Made by a program: the position numbers and the translations under genes. Below, piece after piece: positions 45,590 through 53,682 of a DNA stretch of 64,000 nt (the stretch's first letter is position 1; every line of letters starts with the position of its first letter). The stretch spans positions 15,117 to 79,116 of the forward strand of contig NZ_WTUZ01000015.1 in NCBI RefSeq assembly GCF_009882985.1. The letters run 5' to 3'. The stretch is from Paenibacillus silvestris (lineage in GTDB: Bacteria > Bacillota > Bacilli > Paenibacillales > NBRC-103111). The notes under the pieces were generated by a model that was not told the DNA's origin, searched no databases, and saw nothing but the letters and a program-made list of their open reading frames with translations.

Positions 45590-46696
45590 ATGGGCAGTGT
45601 TATGGAGTTACGATCACCCAAGCTATATACTCATAAAAAGAGCAAGACACCCATATTTTATCCATATTATGCAGGGTATTCAACGGAATTTGTTGAGGAT
45701 ATATTAAAAGTTTTAAATCCTCAAAAAAATGGGAGAATAATTGATCCTTGGAATGGAACAGGAACAACAACATATGTCGCAAATCAACAAGGCTTTGAGG
45801 CAATTGGATTTGATTTAAATCCTGTTATGATTGTTATTTCTAAGGCTAGACATACAACGTCAGATTTTCAAACCTCTTTACGCCCGCTCGCCATAGAAAT
45901 TTTAAATTCAGCAAAAGATCAAATTCCTATTATAATTAATGATCCATTACTAGATTGGTTCATTGAGCCCTTTGTAAAGGAAATAAGGGCAATTCAACAA
46001 TCCATGGAACGCTTTTTGTATCCAAGTGATTTTCAAAAACACAATTTTATGGCGTGGAATGAACTATCTAATGTAGCAGCGCTTTATACGACAATTTTAT
46101 TTCGAACTATAAAGAATGCCTATAACATAAAGGGGTCAAATCCCACATGGATTAAAACCCCGGACGAACTCGTGCACCCCACTTCATCAGCTAGAGATAT
46201 ATTCATGAATGCTGTTGAGGAACAGGAAAGTTATTTTAAACATGGCTCGTTGTTTGCTAATGAGACTGTCTCCTTATCACTAGCAAATTCGAAGTGCCTG
46301 CCAGTAGAAAATGAGTCAATTAGTTGTGTAATCACATCTCCACCATATCTTACTAGAATAGATTACTTAAAGGCTACTTGGCTTGAGCTTTTACTTCTAG
46401 GTTATGATGAAAGTGTTCTACAAACTTTGCGTAAGGATATGTTAGGAACTCCTATCGTTAGAGATTTCAAACCAAACGAAATTACTACTGGTATTTCAGA
46501 TACATGCGACAAAATTTTGGATTTTGTTTTGAGGCATAATTCACATGCCTCTAGTACTTATTATTACAAAACATATGCTAAGTACTTTAATGATTTGTAT
46601 TTTTCAATTATGGAAATACATCGGATTATGCAGAAGAATGGGAATGGGGCAATAGTCGTACAATCATCATATTATAAAGAGCAAGAGGCTTGCTAG
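45590..46696 (+). pseudogene. DNA methyltransferase, C-terminally truncated
   Basis: A 368-residue frame with methyltransferase motif I IIDPWNGTGTTTYVANQQG (about residue 48) and motif IV ITSPPYLTRIDY (about 248), placing it with N6-adenine or N4-cytosine enzymes of the permuted type used in restriction or phage defence. After GAIVVQSSYYKE the family normally continues; here it stops within three codons. The following DUF262 frame is open across the same point, indicating a deletion that joined two genes. ATG 45590 and 45602 are both possible. Activity is doubtful. Confidence 0.78.
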
Positions 46697-47207
46697 TTTC
46701 CAAACTTGTGTCTCGTCAGTGAGTGAGGAGAAACTACAAAAAAGATATGATCAAGAACTAGTTCTTCGGTTTTTTGCATTAAAGAATAAACGTGAACATT
46801 TTCGGCATGATGTCGAAGGTTTTTTAACTGATTACATGAGGGAAGTAAGTGAGAATAAGATTCCTTTTGATTATGATGAAGAACAAAAGCTATTTGAGAA
46901 AACTTTCAACTTATTTAGGGAAATTGATGGAGAAACAATTTTTTGTAGTCGTAAAGGGGAAAAGATTTTTAATCGATTTATAATAAGCATGTATGAGGCA
47001 TTTGTAATTGGTATACAAAAATATATAGGAAGTTGGGACGATGATAAAGCTAATTGGGATAAAATCAGATTAGAAAAATATCGTCATGTATTTTCAGAAC
47101 TATTTACTGATGTAGATTTCAAAGACTATCTTGGATCGGGTAGCAACACTCCAGCTAAACTAAATGGGCGTATAGAGTATGTTGAAAGAAAGTTGGAAGG
47201 ATTATGA
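46683..47207 (+). pseudogene. DUF262 (GmrS-like) protein, C-terminal part only
   Basis: The frame matches the C-terminal region of DUF262 proteins: RYDQELVLRFFALKNKREHFRHDVEGFLTDYM, then an all-helical segment ending RIEYVERKL. Coding similarity starts at about 46686 (LASFQTC), upstream of the first usable start GTG 46719, which gives 162 residues. The N-terminal DUF262 nucleotide-binding half with its ParB-like motif is missing. DUF262 proteins are subunits of modification-dependent restriction systems such as GmrSD. It overlaps the HEPN gene by four bases, an intact operon junction. Confidence 0.8.
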
Positions 47208-47842
47208 ATCATGAAATATTCACTGCTTTGGATAGAGATTTTACTTGGAGGCAGCATGAACTATATGAGGCAAAATCAATTTTAAGAACAGTTAATAAAC
47301 ACGAACATCAAAAAAAAGTTATGCAAAGAGCATTAATTGTTCTATTATATGCACATTTTGAGGGGTTCATAAAATATTGCTTAACACAATATTTAGATTA
47401 CATTTGTAAATACTCGGATACTAAAGCAGTAGCTTTAAAAGATGAACTATTAGTATATTCTTTTAAAAAAAGGTTTAGTACTTTACAAGGTAAAAGTTCT
47501 CTTGAGAACCGAATTGAATTTGTAAATAAAATTAAAGAAGTCTTTGAGATACCTCTATCTTTAGATGATGAAAGCATCGATACAAAATCAAATTTAAAAT
47601 CTAATGTACTTAATGATTTGTTTCGAGAGTTGGGTATACTTCTGGAAATAGATAGACAAAAATTAAAAGATATTGATACTTTAGTGCACAGACGGAATAG
47701 TGTAGCTCATGGTGAAAATATGTCAATGCTAAAGGATGATGAATTTTATAAGTTAGAACAAGGAATTCTTTTCGTAATGGAAAAAGTTGCTTCGGCAATT
47801 GAAGATTGTGTACAACAAAAGCTATATATAAAATCAAGTTAG
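47204..47842 (+). CDS. HEPN-domain protein of the MAE_28990/MAE_18760 type, predicted RNase
   Basis: A 212-residue all-helical protein. The N-terminal LLYAHFEGFIKYCLTQYL (about residue 48) and C-terminal DTLVHRRNSVAHGE (about 165), with Arg-x4-His, match the MAE_28990-type HEPN family, which has been predicted to be a defence-linked RNase paired with DUF262 proteins. The catalytic Arg and His are intact. The ATGA overlap with the DUF262 fragment supports one operon. Because its partner is truncated, it may be silent, or a free toxin that would need control. A terminator follows. Confidence 0.82.
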   Translation: MNHEIFTALDRDFTWRQHELYEAKSILRTVNKHEHQKKVMQRALIVLLYAHFEGFIKYCLTQYLDYICKYSDTKAVALKDELLVYSFKKRFSTLQGKSSLENRIEFVNKIKEVFEIPLSLDDESIDTKSNLKSNVLNDLFRELGILLEIDRQKLKDIDTLVHRRNSVAHGENMSMLKDDEFYKLEQGILFVMEKVASAIEDCVQQKLYIKSS

Positions 47843-47851
47843 TTGATATAT

Positions 47852-47880
47852 AAAAACTTAGCATAAATTGCTGAGTTTTT
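47852..47880 (+). terminator. Terminator after the HEPN gene
   Basis: AAAAACTTAGCA and TGCTGAGTTTTT form a 12-base stem with one G-U pair, then TATTTT. Confidence 0.88.
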
Positions 47881-47917
47881 ATTTTATTAGAGAAATTTAA
47901 CCGTTGCCCGTTACGGT

Positions 47918-47935
47918 GAGCCTTACCATAACTAG
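47918..47935 (+). repeat. Attachment-like site 4
   Basis: GAGCCTTACCATAACTAG, with TACGGT before it, reads Tyr-Gly-Glu-Pro-Tyr-His-Asn-stop. It shares TTACGGTGAGCCTTA with site 3. GCCTTACCA is followed by TAACTAG and TGGTAAAGC, giving an inverted repeat of nine bases with one mismatch. Confidence 0.75.
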
Positions 47936-48031
47936 TGGTAAAGCAAAGAGTAGAAGTGATAGTTGATTTTAATGACATTAAAGGAAATATTTCAATTATA
48001 ACTAACGATACGATAACAAATTGAAATGCTG

Positions 48032-48055
48032 AAAAGCCTCTTTTAGAGGCTTTTT
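48032..48055. terminator. Hairpin terminator right of site 4
   Basis: AAAAGCCTC and GAGGCTTTTT form an eight-base stem around TTTTA. A 28-codon frame between site 4 and this hairpin (GTG about 47936) is too short to claim. Confidence 0.8.
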
Positions 48056-48107
48056 GCGTTAAAAAGCAATATTTAGTCCTTTCTACCTCCAAAGAATATT
48101 CATTACG

Positions 48108-48347
48108 TTATCCTACCCCATCACTTTCCAACAAGGAGTAAAAATTATCGCGGTCTTCATTATCGAATTTGCCAAGCGCACGTATCCTGACAAATTCATG
48201 TCCGCCAAACATGTCGATTTCCTCGCCGCTACTGTTGTAGAGGGCGATCATATTGCCATCCTGATTCAGCTCCATATACCCGTAACAAGTTGTCTCGGGC
48301 GCTTTGCCGTAAAAGAGCAAAAATCTGATCTTGTACACGCTGTTCAT
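48108..48347 (-). CDS. Small protein, unknown
   Basis: A 79-residue beta-rich protein with a strong ribosome site (GGAAGGAGATC before ATG). Sequence such as GYMELNQDGNMIALYNSSGEE suggests a small single-domain fold like those of orphan immunity or stress proteins. It is not recognised. It stands alone between att-like site 4 and a region of gene remnants. Confidence 0.7.
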   Translation of the reverse strand: MNSVYKIRFLLFYGKAPETTCYGYMELNQDGNMIALYNSSGEEIDMFGGHEFVRIRALGKFDNEDRDNFYSLLESDGVG

Positions 48348-48751
48348 GCAGATCTCCTTCCTTATTCCTCAATGATCTGAAGAATATTTTACGTGACATC
48401 GGATGAATTGGAAAAAGTGATATCGCCCTGCAAACGCGGAATTTCATTCCTATTTAGAAAGCATAAGGGGGGATTCCGCGCTATGTCGCTCATTTGCACA
48501 TTATCTCTTGACGGGATGCGATTTGGAGATTATGATAACGTGCCGGTTATTTCAACAAGGTAAATCAATAAAAACGCTGACTTTTCGAGTGCGTTGGCAC
48601 CGAATCGTCAGGTTGTCGTGCAGATCATGAAATAAAAATCCCTAAACATCAAAGAAGGAGCATGCCGCGGCAGCTCCTTACGGATGGTACGATTCTGATG
48701 GCCTTAATATCGCTGAGAGTTAAACCAGATATAAAGTAATTGGTTTTTAGT
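48348..48751. other. 404-base region with gene debris and a promoter-like element
   Basis: TTGACG (48508-48513), a 17-base spacer and TATGAT (48531-48536) make an excellent sigma-A promoter in the + direction, but only very short frames follow (a 25-codon one at about 48663, stopping at 48737). A 26-codon frame begins at ATG 48483 and includes the promoter. No conserved product is recognisable; debris of deleted genes is the likely reading. Confidence 0.5.
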
Positions 48752-48853
48752 TCATTGCCAGGGAATAATACCATCTCTATTGGTGAATGTTCCGGTTGGA
48801 CCATTTACGTCTATTGTGGCCATTTTTACAACGGCATCAGGAGGATGGGTCAT
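48752..48853 (-). pseudogene. C-terminal remnant of a short-chain dehydrogenase
   Basis: A 33-residue frame starting at an ATG that overlaps the azoreductase stop (TAATG) reads PPDAVVKMATIDVNGPTG, then TFTNRDGIIPWQ. This matches the C-terminal end of SDR-family oxidoreductases (GPTG-F--R---PW). The Rossmann and catalytic parts are absent. It points to loss of a dehydrogenase gene once coupled to the azoreductase gene. Confidence 0.6.
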
Positions 48854-49512
48854 TACTTAGCAGCCAATTTTAAAGCCTGCTCTTCAGCATCTTTATATCC
48901 CTTTTGTAATACTTCATTTCTATCCAGGAAGGCTGTTCCTTGAATTCGTACTGCTTCAAAATCTTCGATTCCCATTAAATCAAACATGGACTTCAAAAAT
49001 TTATTCGAGTACTCTAGTTCGGTATAAAAGTCATTATTGGTATAAATGGATCCACTGGCTTGAATGGTAACCACACTTCTTCTATCATCGAGAAGTCCAA
49101 CGGATGCTCTTCCGTTACTCATTGGGGGACTGATATATTTAAATGTTTCTCTTGCAATCATAATATTATCTATATAATCCTTTAGTTTCGAGGGGATACT
49201 GAAGTTATGCATGGGAAATACAATGACGTATTTATTAGCACTTTTGAATTGCTTTAACAGGGTATTCATACGATCTGTTACTTCTTTTTCTTGACTAGTT
49301 AATTCTTTCTCTTCTGCTAGTTTCGACCATGCGCTCAATACATTTTTATCAAGCGCGGGTACTTCTTCGTCATATAGATTAATTTGTTCAATAACCTCGT
49401 CATTGGAATGCTTCTCTTTGTATACTTTCAGAAAGTAGTTAAACACATCGAGACTTGCAGAGGTTTTAGAATCAAAATCTGGGTGTGCATTGATGATAAG
49501 TAATTTACTCAT
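48853..49512 (-). CDS. FMN-dependent NADH azoreductase / quinone reductase (AzoR-like)
   Basis: The 219-residue flavoprotein has the flavodoxin-like start LLIINAHPDFDSKTSASLDVFNYF, the FMN loop PMHNFSIPSKLKDYIDNI (about residue 99) and a C-terminal part GSIYTNNDFYTELEYSNKFLKSMFDLMGI, typical of AzoR. It reduces quinones and azo compounds using NAD(P)H. A good AGGAGG ribosome site (minus strand) precedes it. A dehydrogenase remnant is fused at its 3' end. Confidence 0.9.
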   Translation of the reverse strand: MSKLLIINAHPDFDSKTSASLDVFNYFLKVYKEKHSNDEVIEQINLYDEEVPALDKNVLSAWSKLAEEKELTSQEKEVTDRMNTLLKQFKSANKYVIVFPMHNFSIPSKLKDYIDNIMIARETFKYISPPMSNGRASVGLLDDRRSVVTIQASGSIYTNNDFYTELEYSNKFLKSMFDLMGIEDFEAVRIQGTAFLDRNEVLQKGYKDAEEQALKLAAK

Positions 49513-49756
49513 GTATATTTCCTCCTAGGTGTTTATTATAGACTCTAATAATCGTCGATTTACATAGTCCATAATATATCTTCCCCAGATACGTGTCAAT
49601 TTAATAAACCAAGAAGTTTATGTAAATAGGTTGGCCGAGCGGCAGGACATATTTTGCCTACTTTCTTCTAAATACGACATCAGAAAAATATGGTAAGATA
49701 ATAGATGAGAGTACCATTCCTATCTTTCCTATCTCATAAAATGGAGGCGCTTACTT

Positions 49757-50917
49757 ATGGACCAACAATTGCAGCAAGAGGGATACTTTGGGGAGTTTGG
49801 CGGCAGCTTCGTCCCGCCGGAATTACAGGAAGTGTTGAGTTATTTGAGTGAGCAATTTTATAAGTTTAGAGATGATCCGGAGTTTAAGGAAGAGCTTCGT
49901 TATTATCTAAGCGAATATGTTGGACGTGAGAATCCATTGACGTATGCAGAGCGGCTGACCAAAGCTTGGGGAGGGCCGAAAATATACTTAAAGCGCGAGG
50001 ATTTGAATCATACCGGAGCGCATAAGATCAACAACGCAATTGGCCAGATCCTGCTTGCTAAGAGGATGGGGGCTAAGCGGATCATTGCTGAGACCGGTGC
50101 CGGACAGCATGGTGTTGCTACGGCAACAGCTTGCGCTATGTTTAATATGGAATGCATCATCTATATGGGAGCTGAGGATACACGTCGGCAGGCGCTTAAT
50201 GTGTTCCGTATGGAGCTGCTGGGTGCGACGGTTGTACCAGTACATAAAGGACAAGGAAGATTGAAAGATGCAGTAGATGCGGCATTGGACGATTTGGTTC
50301 GCAATTATGAAAATACATTTTATTTGCTAGGCTCGGCTGTTGGTCCGCATCCGTTTCCAACGATGGTCAAGCACTTCCAGGCCATTATTAGTGAAGAATC
50401 GAAGCGGCAGATTGTGGAGAAAGAAGGCCGTTTGCCGGACGCGGTGGTGGCCTGCACAGGCGGTGGCAGTAATGCCATCGGTGCTTTCGCTCATTACATC
50501 GACGAGCCGAGTGTTCGCTTAATCGGTGTCGAGCCCGATCAAGCACCATCTTTGACCCAAGGAGTTCCGAGCATCATACACGGCTTCAAGTGTTTAGTGC
50601 TGCTGGATGAGGAAGGGCAGCCGAAGAAGACCTATTCCATCGCCGCAGGACTGGATTATCCGGGCATTGGGCCGGAGCATAGCCACCTGAAGGTGTCAGG
50701 CCGGGCTGAATATGAAACGGTCACGAATGAGGAAGTGCTGGAAGCATTCCAGGAACTGTCGCGCACGGAGGGAATCATTCCTGCCTTAGAGAGTGCGCAT
50801 GCTGTTGCCTACGCCAAGCAGTTGGCGCCGACGATGAGCGAGGATCAAATTATTATCATCAATCTATCGGGCCGCGGGGATAAGGATGTCGAACAAGTTT
50901 ATCAAATGCTCAAATAG
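49757..50917 (+). CDS. trpB: Tryptophan synthase beta subunit, stand-alone
   Basis: The 386-residue TrpB condenses indole and serine. It contains [14 protein letters not shown], the PLP lysine in [15 protein letters not shown] (about residue 87), the glutamate in [13 protein letters not shown] and the PLP phosphate loop GGGSNAIG. This is the common TrpB1 type. No trpA or other trp gene is adjacent, and no T-box or leader peptide was seen in the 244 bases upstream. A terminator directly follows, so it is a single-gene unit. A second trpB in the trp operon is likely elsewhere (inference). Confidence 0.95.
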   Translation: MDQQLQQEGYFGEFGGSFVPPELQEVLSYLSEQFYKFRDDPEFKEELRYYLSEYVGRENPLTYAERLTKAWGGPKIYLKREDLNHTGAHKINNAIGQILLAKRMGAKRIIAETGAGQHGVATATACAMFNMECIIYMGAEDTRRQALNVFRMELLGATVVPVHKGQGRLKDAVDAALDDLVRNYENTFYLLGSAVGPHPFPTMVKHFQAIISEESKRQIVEKEGRLPDAVVACTGGGSNAIGAFAHYIDEPSVRLIGVEPDQAPSLTQGVPSIIHGFKCLVLLDEEGQPKKTYSIAAGLDYPGIGPEHSHLKVSGRAEYETVTNEEVLEAFQELSRTEGIIPALESAHAVAYAKQLAPTMSEDQIIIINLSGRGDKDVEQVYQMLK

Positions 50918-50927
50918 AGATACGGAG

Positions 50928-50950
50928 GGCGTCCAATAGGACGCCTTTTG
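50928..50950 (+). terminator. Terminator after trpB
   Basis: GGCGTCC / GGACGCC with an AATA loop and TTTTG tail, ten bases after the stop. Confidence 0.9.
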
Positions 50951-51111
50951 ATTTGGCTCTGCAGACGATGGACAGGTAGATACTGCTATTACTCAAATAG
51001 GATTGTAGTTAGGTGTAAACAGTGTTACTCTTACAACGGTAACCTCATAATCTCCGTTTTATAATACATCTACTAATAGTCACTATTTTAGTTATAAAGA
51101 AAGGTAATACT

Positions 51112-52851
51112 ATGATAAAAGTTAATAACTTATCCTTCTCATTTCCGCAAAAAGAACTATATACAAACATTTCATTTACGCTTGAAGAGGCACAGCATTG
51201 CGCTTTTATAGGAACAAGTGGCAGTGGGAAAAGTACATTGATAGATATACTGATGGATCCAGAAAGATATTTGTTCGAGGGCAAGTTAGAAATAGACCCG
51301 ACTTGCCATATTAGGCATGTAAGTCAATTCCCACAATTCGACAAAACGAAAGAAACAACCGTTTTTGAATATATAGGGGAAGAATTTATTAAGATACAAA
51401 ATGAAATAACAGCTATTTGTACGGAGATGGAAACATCATCGGATATGGATGTGTTATTAGAAAAGTATCAATTAGCTTTAGACACATTTGATACAATCGG
51501 CGGGGCTGATTTTGAAAGTAACATTAATAAGAAACTAAATCTAGCCAACCTCATGAAGATAAAGGATCTTAGGGTATCCGATCTGAGTGGTGGGGAATTC
51601 AAACTTATTCAAGTGATGAAGGAAATGCTCAGTAATCCAGACTTAATGATTATGGACGAACCCGATGTATTTTTAGACTTTGAAAACCTAAATGCGCTTA
51701 AGAATCTTATTAATTCTCACAAAGGAATGCTGTTAGTTGTTACGCACAACCGATATCTATTGAATCATTGTTTCAACAAAATTCTACACCTTGAAAACTT
51801 GGAGATCCAAGAGTTCGATGGACGATATATGGAATACAACTTCTCATTACTTCAGACAAAAATGGAGTTACAAGAAATTGCAGTCGCTGAACAAGAAGAA
51901 ATTGAGAGATATGATAACATCATTGATAATCTTAGAGCTATCGCAACGTATAATTCAGAAGCATCTAGAGGCAGAGCATTAAAAGCCAGAGTTAGGTTTC
52001 AAGAAAGATTGGAAGCGCGTAGAATTAAAGCGCCATTTGTGGATATTAAGCAACCGAATATTAGTTTCGGTATTGAAAATGAGATTGAAGACACCATTGT
52101 TGTAAATGTCAGTAATTATAGTGTTACCTTTGATGAACTGCTTTTAGACAATGTTAACTTTGAGATAAAATCTACAGATAAAGTAGCCATTATTGGTCCA
52201 AACGGTACCGGGAAAACGACTTTACTCCGAGATATCTTTAAAAATAATCATGCTTCAATTGAAATAAATGCTGATGTTAAGGTAGCTTATCTTTCTCAGA
52301 ATCAAGGAGAAGTGCTCAAGGATTCTAATACAATACTAGAAGAATTCATCGATGCTGGGTTTAAAACGTATGATGAAGTTAGATCGTATATTTCAAACTA
52401 TGGCTTTGAAGGGGAAATCGTTAATCAAAAGATAGCTTCTTTATCTGGTGGAGAAAAAAATATGCTTCAATTGGCTAAGGTTTCTGCCAGTAAAGCAAAC
52501 GTATTGCTTCTTGATGAACCGACAAGCCATTTGGACACGTATACGCAATTAGCTCTGGAGAAAGCCATCGAAGACTATAAAGGTGCGATTCTTATGATTT
52601 CGCATGATTTCTATTCGGTTGTAAATGGTATGGATTATGTTTTAATCATTGACGATAAGACGATTAGAAAAATGAGTATGCGAAAATTTAGACAGATGAT
52701 TTACGCGAGTCATTTTGATCGAGATTATCTAGAAAATGAACAAAATAAAAAATCACTTGAAATGAAAATAGAGTTGGCTTTAAAAGATACGAATTTTGAA
52801 CTTGCCAAAGTATTGGTTGATGAGCTAGAAGAGCTGATTAAGTTGCTTTAA
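51112..52851 (+). CDS. ABC-F family ATPase
   Basis: A 579-residue soluble protein with two ABC domains: Walker A GTSGSGKST (about residue 33), signature LSGGEFKLI, MDEPDVFLDF; then, after a charged linker of about 80 residues, GPNGTGKTT (about 362), LSGGEKNMLQ and LLDEPTSHLD. There are no membrane segments. ABC-F proteins act on ribosomes; many in Firmicutes protect against lincosamide, streptogramin or pleuromutilin drugs, but the linker that decides this cannot be typed by eye. The long AT-rich gene differs from GC-richer neighbours. The 162 bases upstream hold no attenuator I can define. Confidence 0.88.
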   Translation: MIKVNNLSFSFPQKELYTNISFTLEEAQHCAFIGTSGSGKSTLIDILMDPERYLFEGKLEIDPTCHIRHVSQFPQFDKTKETTVFEYIGEEFIKIQNEITAICTEMETSSDMDVLLEKYQLALDTFDTIGGADFESNINKKLNLANLMKIKDLRVSDLSGGEFKLIQVMKEMLSNPDLMIMDEPDVFLDFENLNALKNLINSHKGMLLVVTHNRYLLNHCFNKILHLENLEIQEFDGRYMEYNFSLLQTKMELQEIAVAEQEEIERYDNIIDNLRAIATYNSEASRGRALKARVRFQERLEARRIKAPFVDIKQPNISFGIENEIEDTIVVNVSNYSVTFDELLLDNVNFEIKSTDKVAIIGPNGTGKTTLLRDIFKNNHASIEINADVKVAYLSQNQGEVLKDSNTILEEFIDAGFKTYDEVRSYISNYGFEGEIVNQKIASLSGGEKNMLQLAKVSASKANVLLLDEPTSHLDTYTQLALEKAIEDYKGAILMISHDFYSVVNGMDYVLIIDDKTIRKMSMRKFRQMIYASHFDRDYLENEQNKKSLEMKIELALKDTNFELAKVLVDELEELIKLL

Positions 52852-52858
52852 ACAAAAA

Positions 52859-52889
52859 AAGGATGAACCGAGGAAATCGGTTCATCCTT
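52859..52889. terminator. Bidirectional terminator
   Basis: AAGGATGAACCGA and TCGGTTCATCCTT form a perfect 13-base stem with loop GGAAA, with A run on the left and T-rich on the right. It ends both the ABC-F and the convergent tetR transcript; the tetR stop lies inside the hairpin. Confidence 0.92.
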
Positions 52890-53523
52890 CTTTGTTACCC
52901 TTCCGCACAAGAGGAAGGAAGATCACGTCCACGATCTCGATGACGGCCTCATCCGTCAGCGGTACGTGAGTCGTAAGCAACTCGAATCGCACCAAGTCCA
53001 CGGGAAGGGTGATGACGCGTTCCTTCAGCTCATCGAGCTTCAGTTCGCCTCGCTGCTCGGCCTGGCGCAAGATGTTCGTCATGGCTATGGCAAGTGGATC
53101 CTCGGATCTTGGAGGCAACGTCAGCTTGGAATGAAGCTCGTCCCCGTGGAATTCGACCAGCAGACCATGAATCGTCTCGGCCCCGATCATCTGTAGCGGC
53201 TTGATGATTCTCTCCAACAAGGTAAGTACATCTTCTCTCAGATTACCTGTATCGGGAGCATCAAGGGAAGGCTTGGGTGTATGCTTCATAAGAGCGGCAA
53301 CGATTAACTTCGCCTTGTTCGGCCACCTTCTATAGACGGCGGTCTTATTTGTTTTCGCCCGAGCGGCGACGCCTTCCATCGTCAGTCGCGAATAGCCGGT
53401 TTCTTGTAATTCCTCCCACGCGGCTGACAAGATGGCATTCTCCAAAATGTCTCCGCGCCTCCGCGATCCCGCCGTTTGTTGTTCTTCCGTATTCTTCTTA
53501 CGATCATCCGATTGTTCAGGCAT
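52882..53523 (-). CDS. TetR/AcrR-family repressor
   Basis: A 213-residue regulator with an N-terminal TetR helix-turn-helix (MEGVAARAKTNKTAVYRRWPNKAKLIVAAL, about residues 45-74) preceded by a charged leader, and a ligand-binding C-terminal domain of about 130 residues. It is transcribed divergently from the efflux gene. A 20-base near-perfect palindrome overlaps the start region of that gene and is the obvious operator. It probably represses the efflux pump and itself. Confidence 0.92.
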   Translation of the reverse strand: MPEQSDDRKKNTEEQQTAGSRRRGDILENAILSAAWEELQETGYSRLTMEGVAARAKTNKTAVYRRWPNKAKLIVAALMKHTPKPSLDAPDTGNLREDVLTLLERIIKPLQMIGAETIHGLLVEFHGDELHSKLTLPPRSEDPLAIAMTNILRQAEQRGELKLDELKERVITLPVDLVRFELLTTHVPLTDEAVIEIVDVIFLPLVRKGNKEG

Positions 53524-53597
53524 TGTGTATTCCTTCTCCCGCGATGCATCACGCGATGTATTTCGTTCAGTCAGTTTGGGCTCTTATAAATAGTATA

Positions 53598-53626
53598 TTG
53601 CATTTTTACTAGAATGGTAATATGAT
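53598..53626 (+). promoter_or_regulatory. Promoter of the MFS efflux gene
   Basis: TTGCAT, a 17-base spacer and TATGAT give a start near 53633, just upstream of the palindromic operator. On the opposite strand TATACT with TTACCA at 17 bases overlaps it and may serve tetR. Confidence 0.7.
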
Positions 53627-53639
53627 TATGACTAAATAA

Positions 53640-53659
53640 GGTACGGTACGTATCGTACC
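53640..53659. promoter_or_regulatory. TetR-type operator
   Basis: GGTACGGTACGTATCGTACC is a 20-base palindrome with only one mismatched pair (positions 7/14). It sits between the promoter and the gene start, right where a repressor would block elongation. Confidence 0.8.
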
Positions 53660-53682
53660 CTAAAATGAAGAGGTGAAAGACA

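Noticed and set aside
47610..48092. 160-codon minus-strand frame containing Tyr-Gly-Lys-Ala-His-Arg, like a recombinase end
   Set aside because: It runs antisense through the HEPN gene and two terminators; the peptide similarity is explained by the att-like DNA sequence. No other recombinase features are present.
49513..49756. T-box or trp leader ahead of trpB
   Set aside because: No T-box sequence, specifier stem or Trp-rich leader peptide is present.
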